Positions 1 through 8,806 of a stretch of 64,000 nt of DNA are shown one piece after another. The position numbers were made by a program, and so were the translations under genes. The stretch is from Dysgonomonas sp. Marseille-P4361 (lineage in GTDB: Bacteria; Bacteroidota; Bacteroidia; Bacteroidales; Dysgonomonadaceae). The DNA is taken from NCBI RefSeq assembly GCF_900343125.1, contig NZ_OPYL01000003.1, positions 62,001 through 126,000 on the forward strand, read 5' to 3'. Under the pieces are notes generated by a model, which was given only the letters and a program-made list of their open reading frames with translations, was not told the DNA's origin and did not search any database. Numbering within the stretch: position 1 is the stretch's first letter; each line of letters opens with the position of its first letter.

Positions 1-422
1 CAGCAACCTTACAAGATGTGACCTGTGATTCGGATGGAAAGATTGACAACTTCATTGCAAATGGAATACAATCGGCTTATCTACCAGTTCATACCAAGAA
101 GAAGAATGAGCCTTATTATCTTGGGGTATTCCTTGTTGGTGCCTATCAAGAAATTTTGGGAGACCTTCACAATCTTTTTGGAGACACCAATGCTGTACAC
201 ATTGCTGTAGATAAGGATGGTTACAAGATTGAGCAAATGATCGATGGAGAAACAGTGGCTGAGGTACTTGACTATGCACAATATAATGCTAAAAAGCTAG
301 TGCGTACTGTTGAAACTTGGGTAACAAGCTCTGTTAAGAAAGGTTCGATAACCGTTGAGGAGGGTAAAGAATTCCTTTCTAATTATCGATCAGGACTATA
401 CGGATATACATATTTGGAATAA
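1..422 (+). CDS. speA: Biosynthetic arginine decarboxylase, C-terminal part (truncated by window edge)
   Basis: About 140 C-terminal residues are visible, reading in the frame that begins at base 3; the gene starts outside the window, and the GTG at 18 is an internal codon, not a start. The family is a PLP enzyme of roughly 630 residues that converts arginine to agmatine, the first step of one polyamine route. The motif TCDSDG near the visible start is the C-terminal-domain cysteine/aspartate motif of this fold type III decarboxylase group, which completes the active site across the dimer interface. The sequence ends naturally at YGYTYLE followed by TAA. A strong terminator follows at once, so the gene is the end of its transcript. 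Confidence 0.9.
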   Translation, partial: ATLQDVTCDSDGKIDNFIANGIQSAYLPVHTKKKNEPYYLGVFLVGAYQEILGDLHNLFGDTNAVHIAVDKDGYKIEQMIDGETVAEVLDYAQYNAKKLVRTVETWVTSSVKKGSITVEEGKEFLSNYRSGLYGYTYLE

Positions 423-434
423 TAATTCATACAT

Positions 435-474
435 AAATAAAGCCTCCTGTCTGCAAAAGATGGAGGCTTTATTT
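435..474 (+). terminator. Rho-independent terminator after speA
   Basis: A perfect 13-bp inverted repeat (AAATAAAGCCTCC and its complement) encloses a 14-base loop. The A-rich left arm and T-rich right arm continue into TTTATTTATTT. Confidence 0.85.
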
Positions 475-538
475 ATTTCTGCAAACTTTATCTATTTAAA
501 TAATTCGATTAACTTAGGTTTTTATTAAATCTGTAAAT

Positions 539-1354
539 ATGAAACAAACTATTTTTATAACTACACTTTGCACATTATTTTCACTCCTTTTCAATAGTTG
601 TGCTGTAACTGAAGATATTACTTTCAAGAAGAACAAAGAGGTGGAATACAATATGACTATTGACCTTTCTCAACTGATGGCTTTGGCTGGTTCTGGGGCT
701 CCTAATAGTCCTGCCTTTGGAGCAAGTTTTGCTAAATTCGAAGGAGACAGTACAAGAAGTTTTATTGAAATATTAGGAGATGAGATAGATATAACCAATC
801 CCGAGATAATGGAGGATATAAATAATATCAAACCTCTATATATGAAGTTTGAAAATGATACTGAAAACGAAAAATTTGCACTTAGCATATTTGGCAAATT
901 CAAGAATGCAGAAGCTTTTAATAAAGCATTTGTTTCTTTTGTCCGTATAGACCAATATCAGAAAGCACTAAAAAATGCAGATGCCGAAATGGGAGATTCT
1001 CCTGTAGGTGATTTTTCGCCAAACGACTTATTTAAAAACAATTCTATTTCCTGGGATGGAAAAGTAATGAAACGCTTGACAAACCAAACATCCGACATAA
1101 AAGCACCTGAAAGCTCAAATAATAATGAAGAGGAATCTGTTGATCAATTAATGGATAAGATGACAAACTCTTTAGCCCCTATCCTTAATAAGACAAAAAT
1201 TACAACTAATTATCACTTCGAAAAGAAAGTAAAAGATGTAAACAGGACAGATGCTACTTATTCAAAAGATGGCAAAACTGTTATTATTAGTTACACTGGA
1301 GAAGAATCTTTAGATCCTGAAAAGAATACACCTATTGAAATCAAAGTAAAATAA
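539..1354 (+). CDS. Unknown lipoprotein
   Basis: I do not recognise this 271-residue protein. It begins with a hydrophobic signal (MKQTIFITTLCTLFSLLFNSC) whose Cys21 is a probable lipidation site. The mature part is acidic and low in cysteine, with no obvious enzymatic motif. A hydrophilic Asn/Glu-rich stretch near residues 180-200 looks like a linker, and the end is Lys-rich. It stands alone between the speA terminator and the convergent folC gene, whose stop is only a base or two away, so no separate terminator fits between them. An exact TAnnTTTG promoter is not visible upstream. Gene call and lipoprotein status are reasonably safe; function is unknown. Confidence 0.75.
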   Translation: MKQTIFITTLCTLFSLLFNSCAVTEDITFKKNKEVEYNMTIDLSQLMALAGSGAPNSPAFGASFAKFEGDSTRSFIEILGDEIDITNPEIMEDINNIKPLYMKFENDTENEKFALSIFGKFKNAEAFNKAFVSFVRIDQYQKALKNADAEMGDSPVGDFSPNDLFKNNSISWDGKVMKRLTNQTSDIKAPESSNNNEEESVDQLMDKMTNSLAPILNKTKITTNYHFEKKVKDVNRTDATYSKDGKTVIISYTGEESLDPEKNTPIEIKVK

Positions 1355-1355
1355 T

Positions 1356-2651
1356 TTATTGCCCCAGCTTAAAATATTCTAAAGCATCGGCAATAACAAA
1401 ATTACTGCCTCCGATAAATATAAAATCATTTGGTCTAGCCCAATCTTTAGCAGCTCGTATAGCTTCTTTTACAGTTGCATAAGAATAGCCGGTTAGACCA
1501 TATTTTTGCCCCATTTGTTGAAGTTGTCGCTCATTCATTGCACGTGGTATATTCGCACGTGTAAAGTAGAACACTGCTTTGCGTGGTAACAAAGAGAGAA
1601 CTGTTGAAATATCTTTATCATCGACCATACCTAAAACGATATGCAAAGTCTTATAACGCTCATTTTCGAGTTGTTCAACAATGTATTTAATACCTGCAAC
1701 ATTATGTCCTGTATCGCAAACTATTTTGGGGTTTAATTCTTGAATAACTTGCCAACGCCCCATCAAGCCTGTCAGTTCGCTAACATATGCAAACCCACTA
1801 TAAACAGCCTTGGATGGAATAGTATAACCAATCTTCATTAATTCGCGAATAGAAGCGACAACTGTTACAGCATTTTTGATCTGAGCATAACCTGATAGTT
1901 CACCTCTTAGATGCATGTAGTATTTCATATCGAACAACCAACCGCTAGCTGTCTTAAGGTGAGAGATCATTAAACTCTCATCTTCAGCAAAAATAATTGG
2001 AGCACCAACTTCCGCAGCTTTTTCTTCGAAAACTTTTCTTACCTCTCCCTCTGCTTCCCCTATAACAATAGGAACACTATGCTTGATAATACCTGCTTTT
2101 TCTTTAGCTATTTTTTCGGCTGTATTACCTAAAAACTGCATATGATCGAGGCTTATATTAGTAATAATACTCAGGTCGGGAGTAATTATATTTGTGCTAT
2201 CCAACCTCCCACCTAGTCCTACTTCGACAACTGCAACATCTATTTTCTCTTCTGCGAAATATTGAAATGCCATCATCATTGTCAGCTCGAAGAAAGAAGG
2301 CTGAATAGGTTCAAATGATTCTTTGTGATTTGCTACAAAATTAACGACATAATCCTTAGAAATCTTCTCTCCATTTATACGAATACGCTCTCTGAAATCA
2401 ATTAAATGGGGTGAAGTGTACAAACCCACTTTATATCCTGCTTCTTGCAAAATAGCAGCAATCAGATGAGAGGTTGATCCTTTCCCATTTGTACCTGCTA
2501 CATGAATAGTCTTATATTTAGTATGAGGATGAGAAAAATAAGCATCCAATGCCAGACTATTATCTAAACCTTCTTTATAAGCGATCCCCCCTATTTTCTG
2601 ATAAACAGGTAACTGACTATATAGATATTCTAATGTTTCTTCGTAATTCAT
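1356..2651 (-). CDS. folC: Bifunctional dihydrofolate synthase / folylpolyglutamate synthase
   Basis: A Mur-ligase-type ATP enzyme that joins glutamate to dihydropteroate and extends the polyglutamate tail of folates in the cytosol. The ATP loop AGTNGKGST lies at about residues 52-60, followed by the TSPHL segment and the conserved LDHMQFLG region; the C-terminal Mur ligase domain ends near residue 431, the usual length. An upstream in-frame ATG at 2675 would add eight residues and overlap radA; I chose the ATG at 2651 because family members normally begin MNYEETLEYLY. It is the last gene of the aroK-protease-radA-folC run and ends tail to tail with the lipoprotein gene. Confidence 0.93.
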   Translation of the reverse strand: MNYEETLEYLYSQLPVYQKIGGIAYKEGLDNSLALDAYFSHPHTKYKTIHVAGTNGKGSTSHLIAAILQEAGYKVGLYTSPHLIDFRERIRINGEKISKDYVVNFVANHKESFEPIQPSFFELTMMMAFQYFAEEKIDVAVVEVGLGGRLDSTNIITPDLSIITNISLDHMQFLGNTAEKIAKEKAGIIKHSVPIVIGEAEGEVRKVFEEKAAEVGAPIIFAEDESLMISHLKTASGWLFDMKYYMHLRGELSGYAQIKNAVTVVASIRELMKIGYTIPSKAVYSGFAYVSELTGLMGRWQVIQELNPKIVCDTGHNVAGIKYIVEQLENERYKTLHIVLGMVDDKDISTVLSLLPRKAVFYFTRANIPRAMNERQLQQMGQKYGLTGYSYATVKEAIRAAKDWARPNDFIFIGGSNFVIADALEYFKLGQ

Positions 2652-2667
2652 CGTTAATATAAAATAT

Positions 2668-4032
2668 TTACCCAAATAATTGTCTGAAAGCCTCTTCTAC
2701 TTTTCTTACTTGTACAATCTCAATATTCACTTTCGATGTAAAACCTTTCAGATTGTTTTGAGGTATGAGTATTTTTGAAAAGCCTAGTTTTTCAGCTTCA
2801 AGAATCCGCTGCTCTATTCTATTTACAGGGCGAATTTCGCCGGACAAACCAACTTCTCCTGTCATACAAACATGTTTCTCTATTGAGATATCTAAGCTGG
2901 ATGATAAAACAGCACTGATCACAGCTAAGTCCATAGCCGGATCATTCACTTTCAATCCCCCTGCAATATTAAGAAAGACATCTTTCTGAATCAACTTAAA
3001 GCCTGCACGTTTTTCCAAGACAGCGAGCAACATATTCATACGCCTCAGATCAAACCCCGTGGCTGAACGTTGAGGAGTTCCATATGCGGCTGTACTTACC
3101 AAGGCTTGTGTCTCTATCAAAAAAGGACGTACCCCTTCAATAGCAGCCGAAATAGATACACCACTTAGTCCTTCATGGTTTTGTGTAAGCAGAAGTTCCG
3201 AAGGATTGCTTATTTCCCTCAGTCCATTCTGGCGCATTTCGTAAATACCAAGTTCGGCTGTACTACCAAAACGATTTTTTATACTCCGCAAAATGCGGTA
3301 CATATAATGTTGATCACCTTCGAACTGCAAGACTGTATCTACAATGTGTTCCAACACTTTCGGACCTGCAATACTCCCTTCTTTATTTATATGTCCGATC
3401 AAGACAACAGGAGTATTGGTTTCTTTGGCAAATTTCAAAACACGGGCAGAACACTCTCGCACCTGTGAAACACTTCCGGGCGATGATTCTACATTCTCTG
3501 TAAAAATGGTCTGAATAGAGTCAATTATAACAAAATCGGGTTTTAGATTTTGAATATGAACAAAAATCTGTTCTAGATTAGTTTCGCAGACAATAAAGCA
3601 ATTTTCGCTATTCGAGTTGATCCGATCTGCACGAAGCTTTAGCTGTCTGGCACTTTCTTCACCTGAAATATAAAGTGTTTTAACTTCATTCAAGCCCAAT
3701 ACTGTTTGTAGGATCAAAGTAGATTTCCCTATACCGGGTTCTCCTCCAATAAGGACTAATGACCCTGGGACTAAACCTCCTCCTAGTACACGATTCAATT
3801 CTTCGTCATGCAAATTTATTCTAGGCTCTTCTCCTGTTTCAACATCTTTCAGAAGAAGAGGCTTTGCCTTTGTTGTCTCAAATATACTGGAACTGTTTTT
3901 CGCATTACTGCTCTTACTTATAATTTCTTCTACATAAGTATTCCACTCACCACAGACTGGACATTTCCCTAACCATTTTGGTGAGTCGTTTCCACAGTTG
4001 CTGCAAACATATACGGTTTTGGTCTTTACCAT
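2668..4032 (-). CDS. radA: DNA repair protein RadA (Sms)
   Basis: A 454-residue RecA-like ATPase that acts as a branch-migration helicase in recombination and fork repair. Visible parts in order are a four-cysteine zinc finger (Cys10, 13, 24, 27), a Walker A loop GGEPGIGKST near residue 96, the RadA signature KNRFG near residue 250, and a Lon-protease-like C-terminal domain (residues about 290-454). The start codon overlaps the end of the upstream protease gene by 7 bases, so the two are translationally linked. Length and motifs match the family throughout. Confidence 0.96.
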   Translation of the reverse strand: MVKTKTVYVCSNCGNDSPKWLGKCPVCGEWNTYVEEIISKSSNAKNSSSIFETTKAKPLLLKDVETGEEPRINLHDEELNRVLGGGLVPGSLVLIGGEPGIGKSTLILQTVLGLNEVKTLYISGEESARQLKLRADRINSNSENCFIVCETNLEQIFVHIQNLKPDFVIIDSIQTIFTENVESSPGSVSQVRECSARVLKFAKETNTPVVLIGHINKEGSIAGPKVLEHIVDTVLQFEGDQHYMYRILRSIKNRFGSTAELGIYEMRQNGLREISNPSELLLTQNHEGLSGVSISAAIEGVRPFLIETQALVSTAAYGTPQRSATGFDLRRMNMLLAVLEKRAGFKLIQKDVFLNIAGGLKVNDPAMDLAVISAVLSSSLDISIEKHVCMTGEVGLSGEIRPVNRIEQRILEAEKLGFSKILIPQNNLKGFTSKVNIEIVQVRKVEEAFRQLFG

Positions 4033-5858
4033 ATGATTTTCTCCGTTCTTTTTATACCATTATGAGTTTTTATCTGCAAAATATAAACACCTCGTCTTAG
4101 TATATTTAGATTCAAAATGTGACTTTTCTCTTTAAGGTCATTTTCTGCTAAAAAGACATCTCCATCCAAGTCTACTAATCGTACTTCTTTCAGTGTATCA
4201 TCTTCCTTGTACACGTTAATGCTAAGTATTTTATCATTCACATCTACAAAAATAAAATCAACAGGCTCATTTATTGAAACATTAATCTCTCTCTGATTTC
4301 CTTTTCGATCTGTCACTTGAACAGTAGCCTTTCCTAGTTTATGAGCAGTAATAGAAATTACATTACTCTCGAGTGTAACACTTGCAATGCTTTCATCTGT
4401 AGATGTTACAGAATAGCCACCATTTCCTGCCAATATTTTTATTGTAGACTGGTCATCAACAGTCATATCAACCTTATATCTTTCTAAGATGATTTCTTTT
4501 GTTGCATTCTCATTGTTATACAAACCACTAATCCTTTCCGGATTAACACCTTTAGGATCTAGGTATTTATTCATATGTGCATTAGCATCTTGATATTGGT
4601 CCCAATGATACCAGAATTTACCATAATAATCAGGCAAGTATGGTGTTGTACAATTACCGTCACCTCCACTTAAAGTACCAACAATCAAACCATTTTGATT
4701 GAAAATAGGACTACCCGAAGAACCTCCTTCTGTAGCTCCTTCAGAATAATAGACAAGCCAGTGAGTCTTTTTTGTTGTATTATTATACCACGGAGAGGCG
4801 ACAAGTGGTTTATCATAAAATGTAATTTTCTTTACATCTCCCAATGGATGATGTATAATCGAACCTGTTTGAATATTATTCCCTATATTTTCTCTATCCC
4901 ATCCATTAAAATATACATCCCAATCTTCCGGAATATTTTCTGAGAGCTTCAACAAAGCGCCATCACTTCCATCTTTTAAGGGATTAAGGATAAGAAGTTC
5001 CGATCCTTTATGATATTTATAGATTGGTAGAGTTGTTGTCTCACAGGTAGGAGATTCATATTCAAAGAAAAACTCAGTCTCTTCAACCTGCTCTTTTGTC
5101 ATATTCTCAAAACAATGTTCTGCTGTAAGAACATATGGTGTTTTATCATTAGCTGTGTTATTTACTAATGAGCCCGAACATAGAAAAGTTCTTCCATTGC
5201 TTTTTCTCATTCGAAGCTGTATAACTCCTTTTTTTTGCGCTTCCCAAAAATCAGCTTCAGGGCAATTGACATTAGTCATACAAGAATTAGCATCTGTATC
5301 AAATCCGGATAATTCTTTATCTTGACTATCTGTATATTTATATCCTATTTCTTTTATATGTAGTTTGGGTTGTTCTCCTTTTAAATGGGAGACATACTCT
5401 AAAACGACATTATCTCCTTTCAAACCTTCTAAAGAATAAGTTCCTCCTTTAGGATTGTCATGATGAGTAAAAACAATTTTTTGGGGTAAATTCTGGTTAT
5501 AAGCGTATAATTTTGCTTCAACAGGTAGTTGAAAATCTTCGAAGCTTACAAAAAAGCCTTTTGCGTCAGGAACTTTTATCGAAAACATCCATGTATCTTC
5601 ATTTTCATCTGATAAAATCCATGTTCCTACAGTATCTGCATTAATATTTAATTCGTAAAGTTTTGCTTCGGGCAATGGTCTACCTTTTTTCCAATCTTCA
5701 AGATCAGAAACAGAATATTTCGTTTTTTTCTTATCTATAAGAAGCTTAACTTCTGTTTTATCATCATTTAAAACATATGATTTTGTTTGAGAAATCAGAT
5801 TTCCTGTTATAAAAAAAACAGTACATACTAGAAACAACCTAAAGTGATTATACTTCAT
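4026..5858 (-). CDS. Secreted trypsin-like (lysyl endopeptidase-like) serine protease with probable T9SS sorting domain
   Basis: This is a 610-residue exported protein. A signal peptide covers residues 1 to about 24, followed by an N-terminal propeptide-like region to about 190. The S1-type catalytic domain has a plausible triad: His248 in LTAEHC, Asp299 in GSDGALL and Ser381 in GGSSGSP. Cysteines at 193, 199, 227, 249, 272 and 403 suggest disulfides as in the Achromobacter lysyl endopeptidase group. Residues about 460-530 resemble a bacterial Ig-like fold. The last 75 residues, ending GVYILQIKTHNG...KIIW, resemble a type A C-terminal sorting domain of the type IX secretion system. ATG overlaps the aroK stop (ATGA) and its 3' end overlaps radA. 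Substrate specificity cannot be read with confidence. Confidence 0.82.
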   Translation of the reverse strand: MKYNHFRLFLVCTVFFITGNLISQTKSYVLNDDKTEVKLLIDKKKTKYSVSDLEDWKKGRPLPEAKLYELNINADTVGTWILSDENEDTWMFSIKVPDAKGFFVSFEDFQLPVEAKLYAYNQNLPQKIVFTHHDNPKGGTYSLEGLKGDNVVLEYVSHLKGEQPKLHIKEIGYKYTDSQDKELSGFDTDANSCMTNVNCPEADFWEAQKKGVIQLRMRKSNGRTFLCSGSLVNNTANDKTPYVLTAEHCFENMTKEQVEETEFFFEYESPTCETTTLPIYKYHKGSELLILNPLKDGSDGALLKLSENIPEDWDVYFNGWDRENIGNNIQTGSIIHHPLGDVKKITFYDKPLVASPWYNNTTKKTHWLVYYSEGATEGGSSGSPIFNQNGLIVGTLSGGDGNCTTPYLPDYYGKFWYHWDQYQDANAHMNKYLDPKGVNPERISGLYNNENATKEIILERYKVDMTVDDQSTIKILAGNGGYSVTSTDESIASVTLESNVISITAHKLGKATVQVTDRKGNQREINVSINEPVDFIFVDVNDKILSINVYKEDDTLKEVRLVDLDGDVFLAENDLKEKSHILNLNILRRGVYILQIKTHNGIKRTEKIIW

Positions 5859-6376
5859 ATTTTTTTTATTAATTGCTGTACCAATTGATCAATATCCTCT
5901 TTTGTTTCAACTGTTCCCGTTTCGAAAACAACTATTGCCTGAGAGTAAAATGGCTCTCTTTTACACAAAGAATCTATAATAAAAGCATTTAACTCTTCTT
6001 CATTTTTATCCTTGATCAAAGGACGCTTATCTTTATTAATATTTAATCTGGCAGATAATATATCGGCCGAAGCTTTCAAATATACAGTTGTCCCCGATTG
6101 ATTCATGTATTCCATATTATCAAAAAAACAAGGAGTACCTCCACCTGCTGAAATAATTACGTTTTCAAACTCACCTACTTCTCGCAGCATCTTCTTTTCA
6201 ATATTACGAAACTCTGACTCTCCTGCATCTTGAAACAATTGATTAACTGTTTTCTGAAAACGAGCCTGAATAAAATGATCCAAATCTATAAAATCAAGAT
6301 TCAGCTCTTTAGCCAATTCTCGACCTATAGTTGTCTTTCCGGCCCCCATGTATCCAATAAGAAAAATTCTCTTCAT
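5855..6376 (-). CDS. aroK: Shikimate kinase
   Basis: A 173-residue cytosolic kinase that phosphorylates shikimate at the 3-hydroxyl, step five of the chorismate pathway. It has the Walker A loop GYMGAGKTT (residues 8-16), the Mg/shikimate aspartates in IDLD (31-33), the substrate arginine in EFRNIE (Arg57) and the GGG substrate loop (78-80). The conserved arginine of the lid region is in DKRPL. The stop codon overlaps the protease start in an ATGA junction, which implies coupled translation. Length is typical for the family. Confidence 0.96.
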   Translation of the reverse strand: MKRIFLIGYMGAGKTTIGRELAKELNLDFIDLDHFIQARFQKTVNQLFQDAGESEFRNIEKKMLREVGEFENVIISAGGGTPCFFDNMEYMNQSGTTVYLKASADILSARLNINKDKRPLIKDKNEEELNAFIIDSLCKREPFYSQAIVVFETGTVETKEDIDQLVQQLIKKI

Positions 6377-6506
6377 CTCAAAACATTCCTAATTTACAAA
6401 AATAAGAATAAAATATATAGAATATGAATGAATGAATCTAAAGATTTAGAATTGATAAAGAAATGAGACAAAATAAAAAGATAGACATCAGTAAATATAA
6501 AAACAA

Positions 6507-6534
6507 AAAGGGCATCACAATCGCAATACCCTTT
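6507..6534 (-). terminator. Probable terminator of the TerC-family gene
   Basis: On the minus strand an AAAGGG/CCCTTT stem, extended past one mismatch, is followed by TTGTTTTTATATTT. The stem is short, but the T-run is convincing and sits just after the TerC gene. Confidence 0.6.
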
Positions 6535-6559
6535 AGTTATATTATTTAAGAGAGCAATA

Positions 6560-7390
6560 CTATTCCTCGTCTTTTAGTATTTTCGAATCTCTCAATTCAA
6601 CAGGATCAGCTTTCTTTCTTAACTTCATATTTAAGAACTCCACCAATAACGAGAATGCAATAGCGAAATAAATATAGCCTTTCGGTATTTCTCCGACAAC
6701 TGAACCGAATACGGATATTTGGGACAAATGAGCCGATTCGACAAGTAGCATCACCCCTATCAGTATCAAGAATGACAAACCTAACATCTGAATAGTCGGA
6801 TGTTCGTTTACAAAACGACTAACAGGTTCTGCAAACAAAAGCATTACTAATACTGCCATAACAACTGCTGTAACCATTATTGTCATTGCTCCTATATATC
6901 CGAATTCCGAAAAACTTACTAACCCAACAGCAGTAAGAACACTATCGAACGAGAAAACTATATCTAATGCTACGATCTGTAAAATAACGCCAATAAGACC
7001 ACTCTTTGTTTTTCCTTGTACTGCAACATTGCTCTCGCCTTCTAGTTTGTGATGTATTTCTGTTACGCTCTTATACAACAAAAATAAACCTCCAAGACCT
7101 ATAATTATACTCTGACCCGACAGAGAGCCATCGAACCAAGCAGTATCGAAAGAAAAGATAGGTTTTGTCAATTTCATAAGCCATGAGATACAGAACAAAA
7201 GAAGAATACGAAAAAGCATAGCCAAGATCAAGCCTATTCTTCGGGCTTTAGGTTGTTCGTTTGCAGGTAGCTTCGACGACACTATCGATAAAAAAACAAT
7301 ATTATCGATCCCTAATACAATCTCAAGAAAAGCTAATGTTAATAAAGCAATCCAGGCACTAGGTAGAAGAAAAGTTTCTAGTATTTCCAT
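6560..7390 (-). CDS. TerC-family integral membrane protein
   Basis: A 276-residue polytopic inner-membrane protein with seven or more hydrophobic segments. Family hallmarks are visible: ALLTLAFLEIVLGIDNIVFL near the N-terminus and VALDIVFSFDSVLTAVG in the middle, whose acidic residues inside membrane helices are thought to bind metal ions. TerC relatives are linked to Mn2+ export and metal homeostasis, or to servicing secreted metalloenzymes; tellurite resistance is the historical name only. I prefer the ATG at 7390 (MEILETFLLP) over the in-frame ATG at 7417, because the TAnnTTTG box at 7419-7426 would put the transcript start downstream of 7417. It is a single-gene unit with its own terminator. 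Confidence 0.9.
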   Translation of the reverse strand: MEILETFLLPSAWIALLTLAFLEIVLGIDNIVFLSIVSSKLPANEQPKARRIGLILAMLFRILLLFCISWLMKLTKPIFSFDTAWFDGSLSGQSIIIGLGGLFLLYKSVTEIHHKLEGESNVAVQGKTKSGLIGVILQIVALDIVFSFDSVLTAVGLVSFSEFGYIGAMTIMVTAVVMAVLVMLLFAEPVSRFVNEHPTIQMLGLSFLILIGVMLLVESAHLSQISVFGSVVGEIPKGYIYFAIAFSLLVEFLNMKLRKKADPVELRDSKILKDEE

Positions 7391-7418
7391 ATGTGTAACT
7401 GTGTTAATTATTTGCACA

Positions 7419-7426
7419 CAAAAGTA
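7419..7426 (-). promoter_or_regulatory. Bacteroidota-type -7 box for the TerC-family gene
   Basis: TACTTTTG on the minus strand fits TAnnTTTG. The predicted transcript start, about 7 bases downstream, leaves a leader of some 20 bases before the ATG at 7390. A good -33 TTTG is not evident. Confidence 0.6.
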
Positions 7427-7524
7427 TAAAGATTTTATATTAAAAGACTTTTTTATTTAATATTTTACTCCTATATAAATTTTTATCCGGCGTTTTTCAG
7501 ATATAGATGTTCACTTTTTCTATG

Positions 7525-7532
7525 TATCTTTG
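7525..7532 (+). promoter_or_regulatory. -7 box for the HD hydrolase-tilS unit
   Basis: TATCTTTG matches TAnnTTTG and lies 36 bases before the ATG at 7569. The expected -33 element is weak. Confidence 0.6.
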
Positions 7533-7568
7533 ATTTTAAAATAAATTACAAAAGAGAATTATCTCCTT

Positions 7569-8795
7569 ATGAGTAATAAAAGAAAGATTATCAACGATCC
7601 TGTCTTTGGGTTCATCACTATACCAAATGATTTTTTATATGATATAATCCAGCACCCCTATTTGCAACGGTTGAATCGAATCAAACAAATGGGACTTGCA
7701 TCGATGGTTTACCCTGGTGCTCAACATACACGGATGCATCATTCAATCGGAGCAATGTACCTGATGAATGAGGCTATTAATATTTTACGATCGAAAGGAC
7801 AAGATATTACCGAAGAAGAGGCCAATGGTGCTATGGCTGCTATTCTTCTGCACGACGTAGGACATGGACCTTTTTCACATGCACTTGAATACACGCTAAC
7901 CGAAGGCATTCATCATGAAGAATTTTCTCTCTTGTTGATGGAACATTTAAATAGAGAAATGAATGGACAATTGGAGACATGTATTTCTATCTTTAAAAAT
8001 GAATATCCAAAAAAATTCTTGCATCAATTAGTCAGCGGACAATTAGATGTTGATCGTCTGGATTATCTACGTAGAGATAGCTTCTTTACCGGGGTGACAG
8101 AAGGAAATATAGGTTCGGCTCGTATTATCAAAATGCTGGACGTTAGAAATGACAAACTTGTGGTAGAAGCAAAGGGAATATATTCTATTGAAAACTTTCT
8201 TACTTCCAGACGTTTGATGTATTGGCAAGTATATTTACATAAGACTGCTGTTGCTGCCGAAAAGATGCTCATCAAAGTATTAACCAGAGCTAAGGAGCTT
8301 GTATCACAAGGAACTAAATTATTTGCATCACCAGCCTTATCTTTTTTCTTAGAGAATGAGGTTAATGATAATTTCTTAAGACAGGACAAAGATATAGTTT
8401 TACATCACTTCGTAAACCTGGACGACAATGATATTTGGTGTGCGCTGAAAGTATGGGCTTCGCATTCAGATATTGTACTTTCCAAGCTTAGTTTATCGCT
8501 TATTGATAGAATTTTATTTAAAATAGAAATTACAGATACACCTGCTTCTGAAGACCAGAAACAAGAATATATTTGTAAATATGCTTCTTTATTTGCTATT
8601 AGCAAACACGAAGCATCATACTTTTATTCTTCTGATGTAATTTATACCAATATGTATAACGAAGCTGACGACAGTATTGATATTCTGTATAATGATGGAA
8701 CTATTAAGGACATTTCGGAAGCCTCTGATATGTTAAACATACAACTGTTGTCGAAAAAAGTTGAGAAATATTATTTCTCGTATCTAAAACTATAA
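7569..8795 (+). CDS. HD-domain phosphohydrolase (SAMHD1/dGTPase-like)
   Basis: A 408-residue cytosolic metal-dependent phosphohydrolase. The HD ligands are visible: His57 in TRMHHSIG, His95-Asp96 in LLHDVGHGPFSH, and the later aspartate in QLDVDRLDYLRRDS. The N-terminal KIINDPVFGFI and QRLNRIKQMG segments match the deoxynucleotide triphosphohydrolase branch related to SAMHD1 and YwfO-type proteins. The likely reaction is removal of triphosphate from dNTPs, but substrate is inferred from family only. The next gene, tilS, begins 11 bases after its stop, so the two are probably co-transcribed. Confidence 0.9.
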   Translation: MSNKRKIINDPVFGFITIPNDFLYDIIQHPYLQRLNRIKQMGLASMVYPGAQHTRMHHSIGAMYLMNEAINILRSKGQDITEEEANGAMAAILLHDVGHGPFSHALEYTLTEGIHHEEFSLLLMEHLNREMNGQLETCISIFKNEYPKKFLHQLVSGQLDVDRLDYLRRDSFFTGVTEGNIGSARIIKMLDVRNDKLVVEAKGIYSIENFLTSRRLMYWQVYLHKTAVAAEKMLIKVLTRAKELVSQGTKLFASPALSFFLENEVNDNFLRQDKDIVLHHFVNLDDNDIWCALKVWASHSDIVLSKLSLSLIDRILFKIEITDTPASEDQKQEYICKYASLFAISKHEASYFYSSDVIYTNMYNEADDSIDILYNDGTIKDISEASDMLNIQLLSKKVEKYYFSYLKL

Positions 8796-8806
8796 AGCTA
8801 AAGACT

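Noticed and set aside
2652-2675. Upstream start for folC
   Set aside because: Adds eight residues not typical of the family and overlaps radA; the ATG at 2651 gives the usual N-terminus.
7391-7417. Upstream start for the TerC-family gene
   Set aside because: The -7 box at 7419-7426 would place the transcript start at or beyond this ATG.
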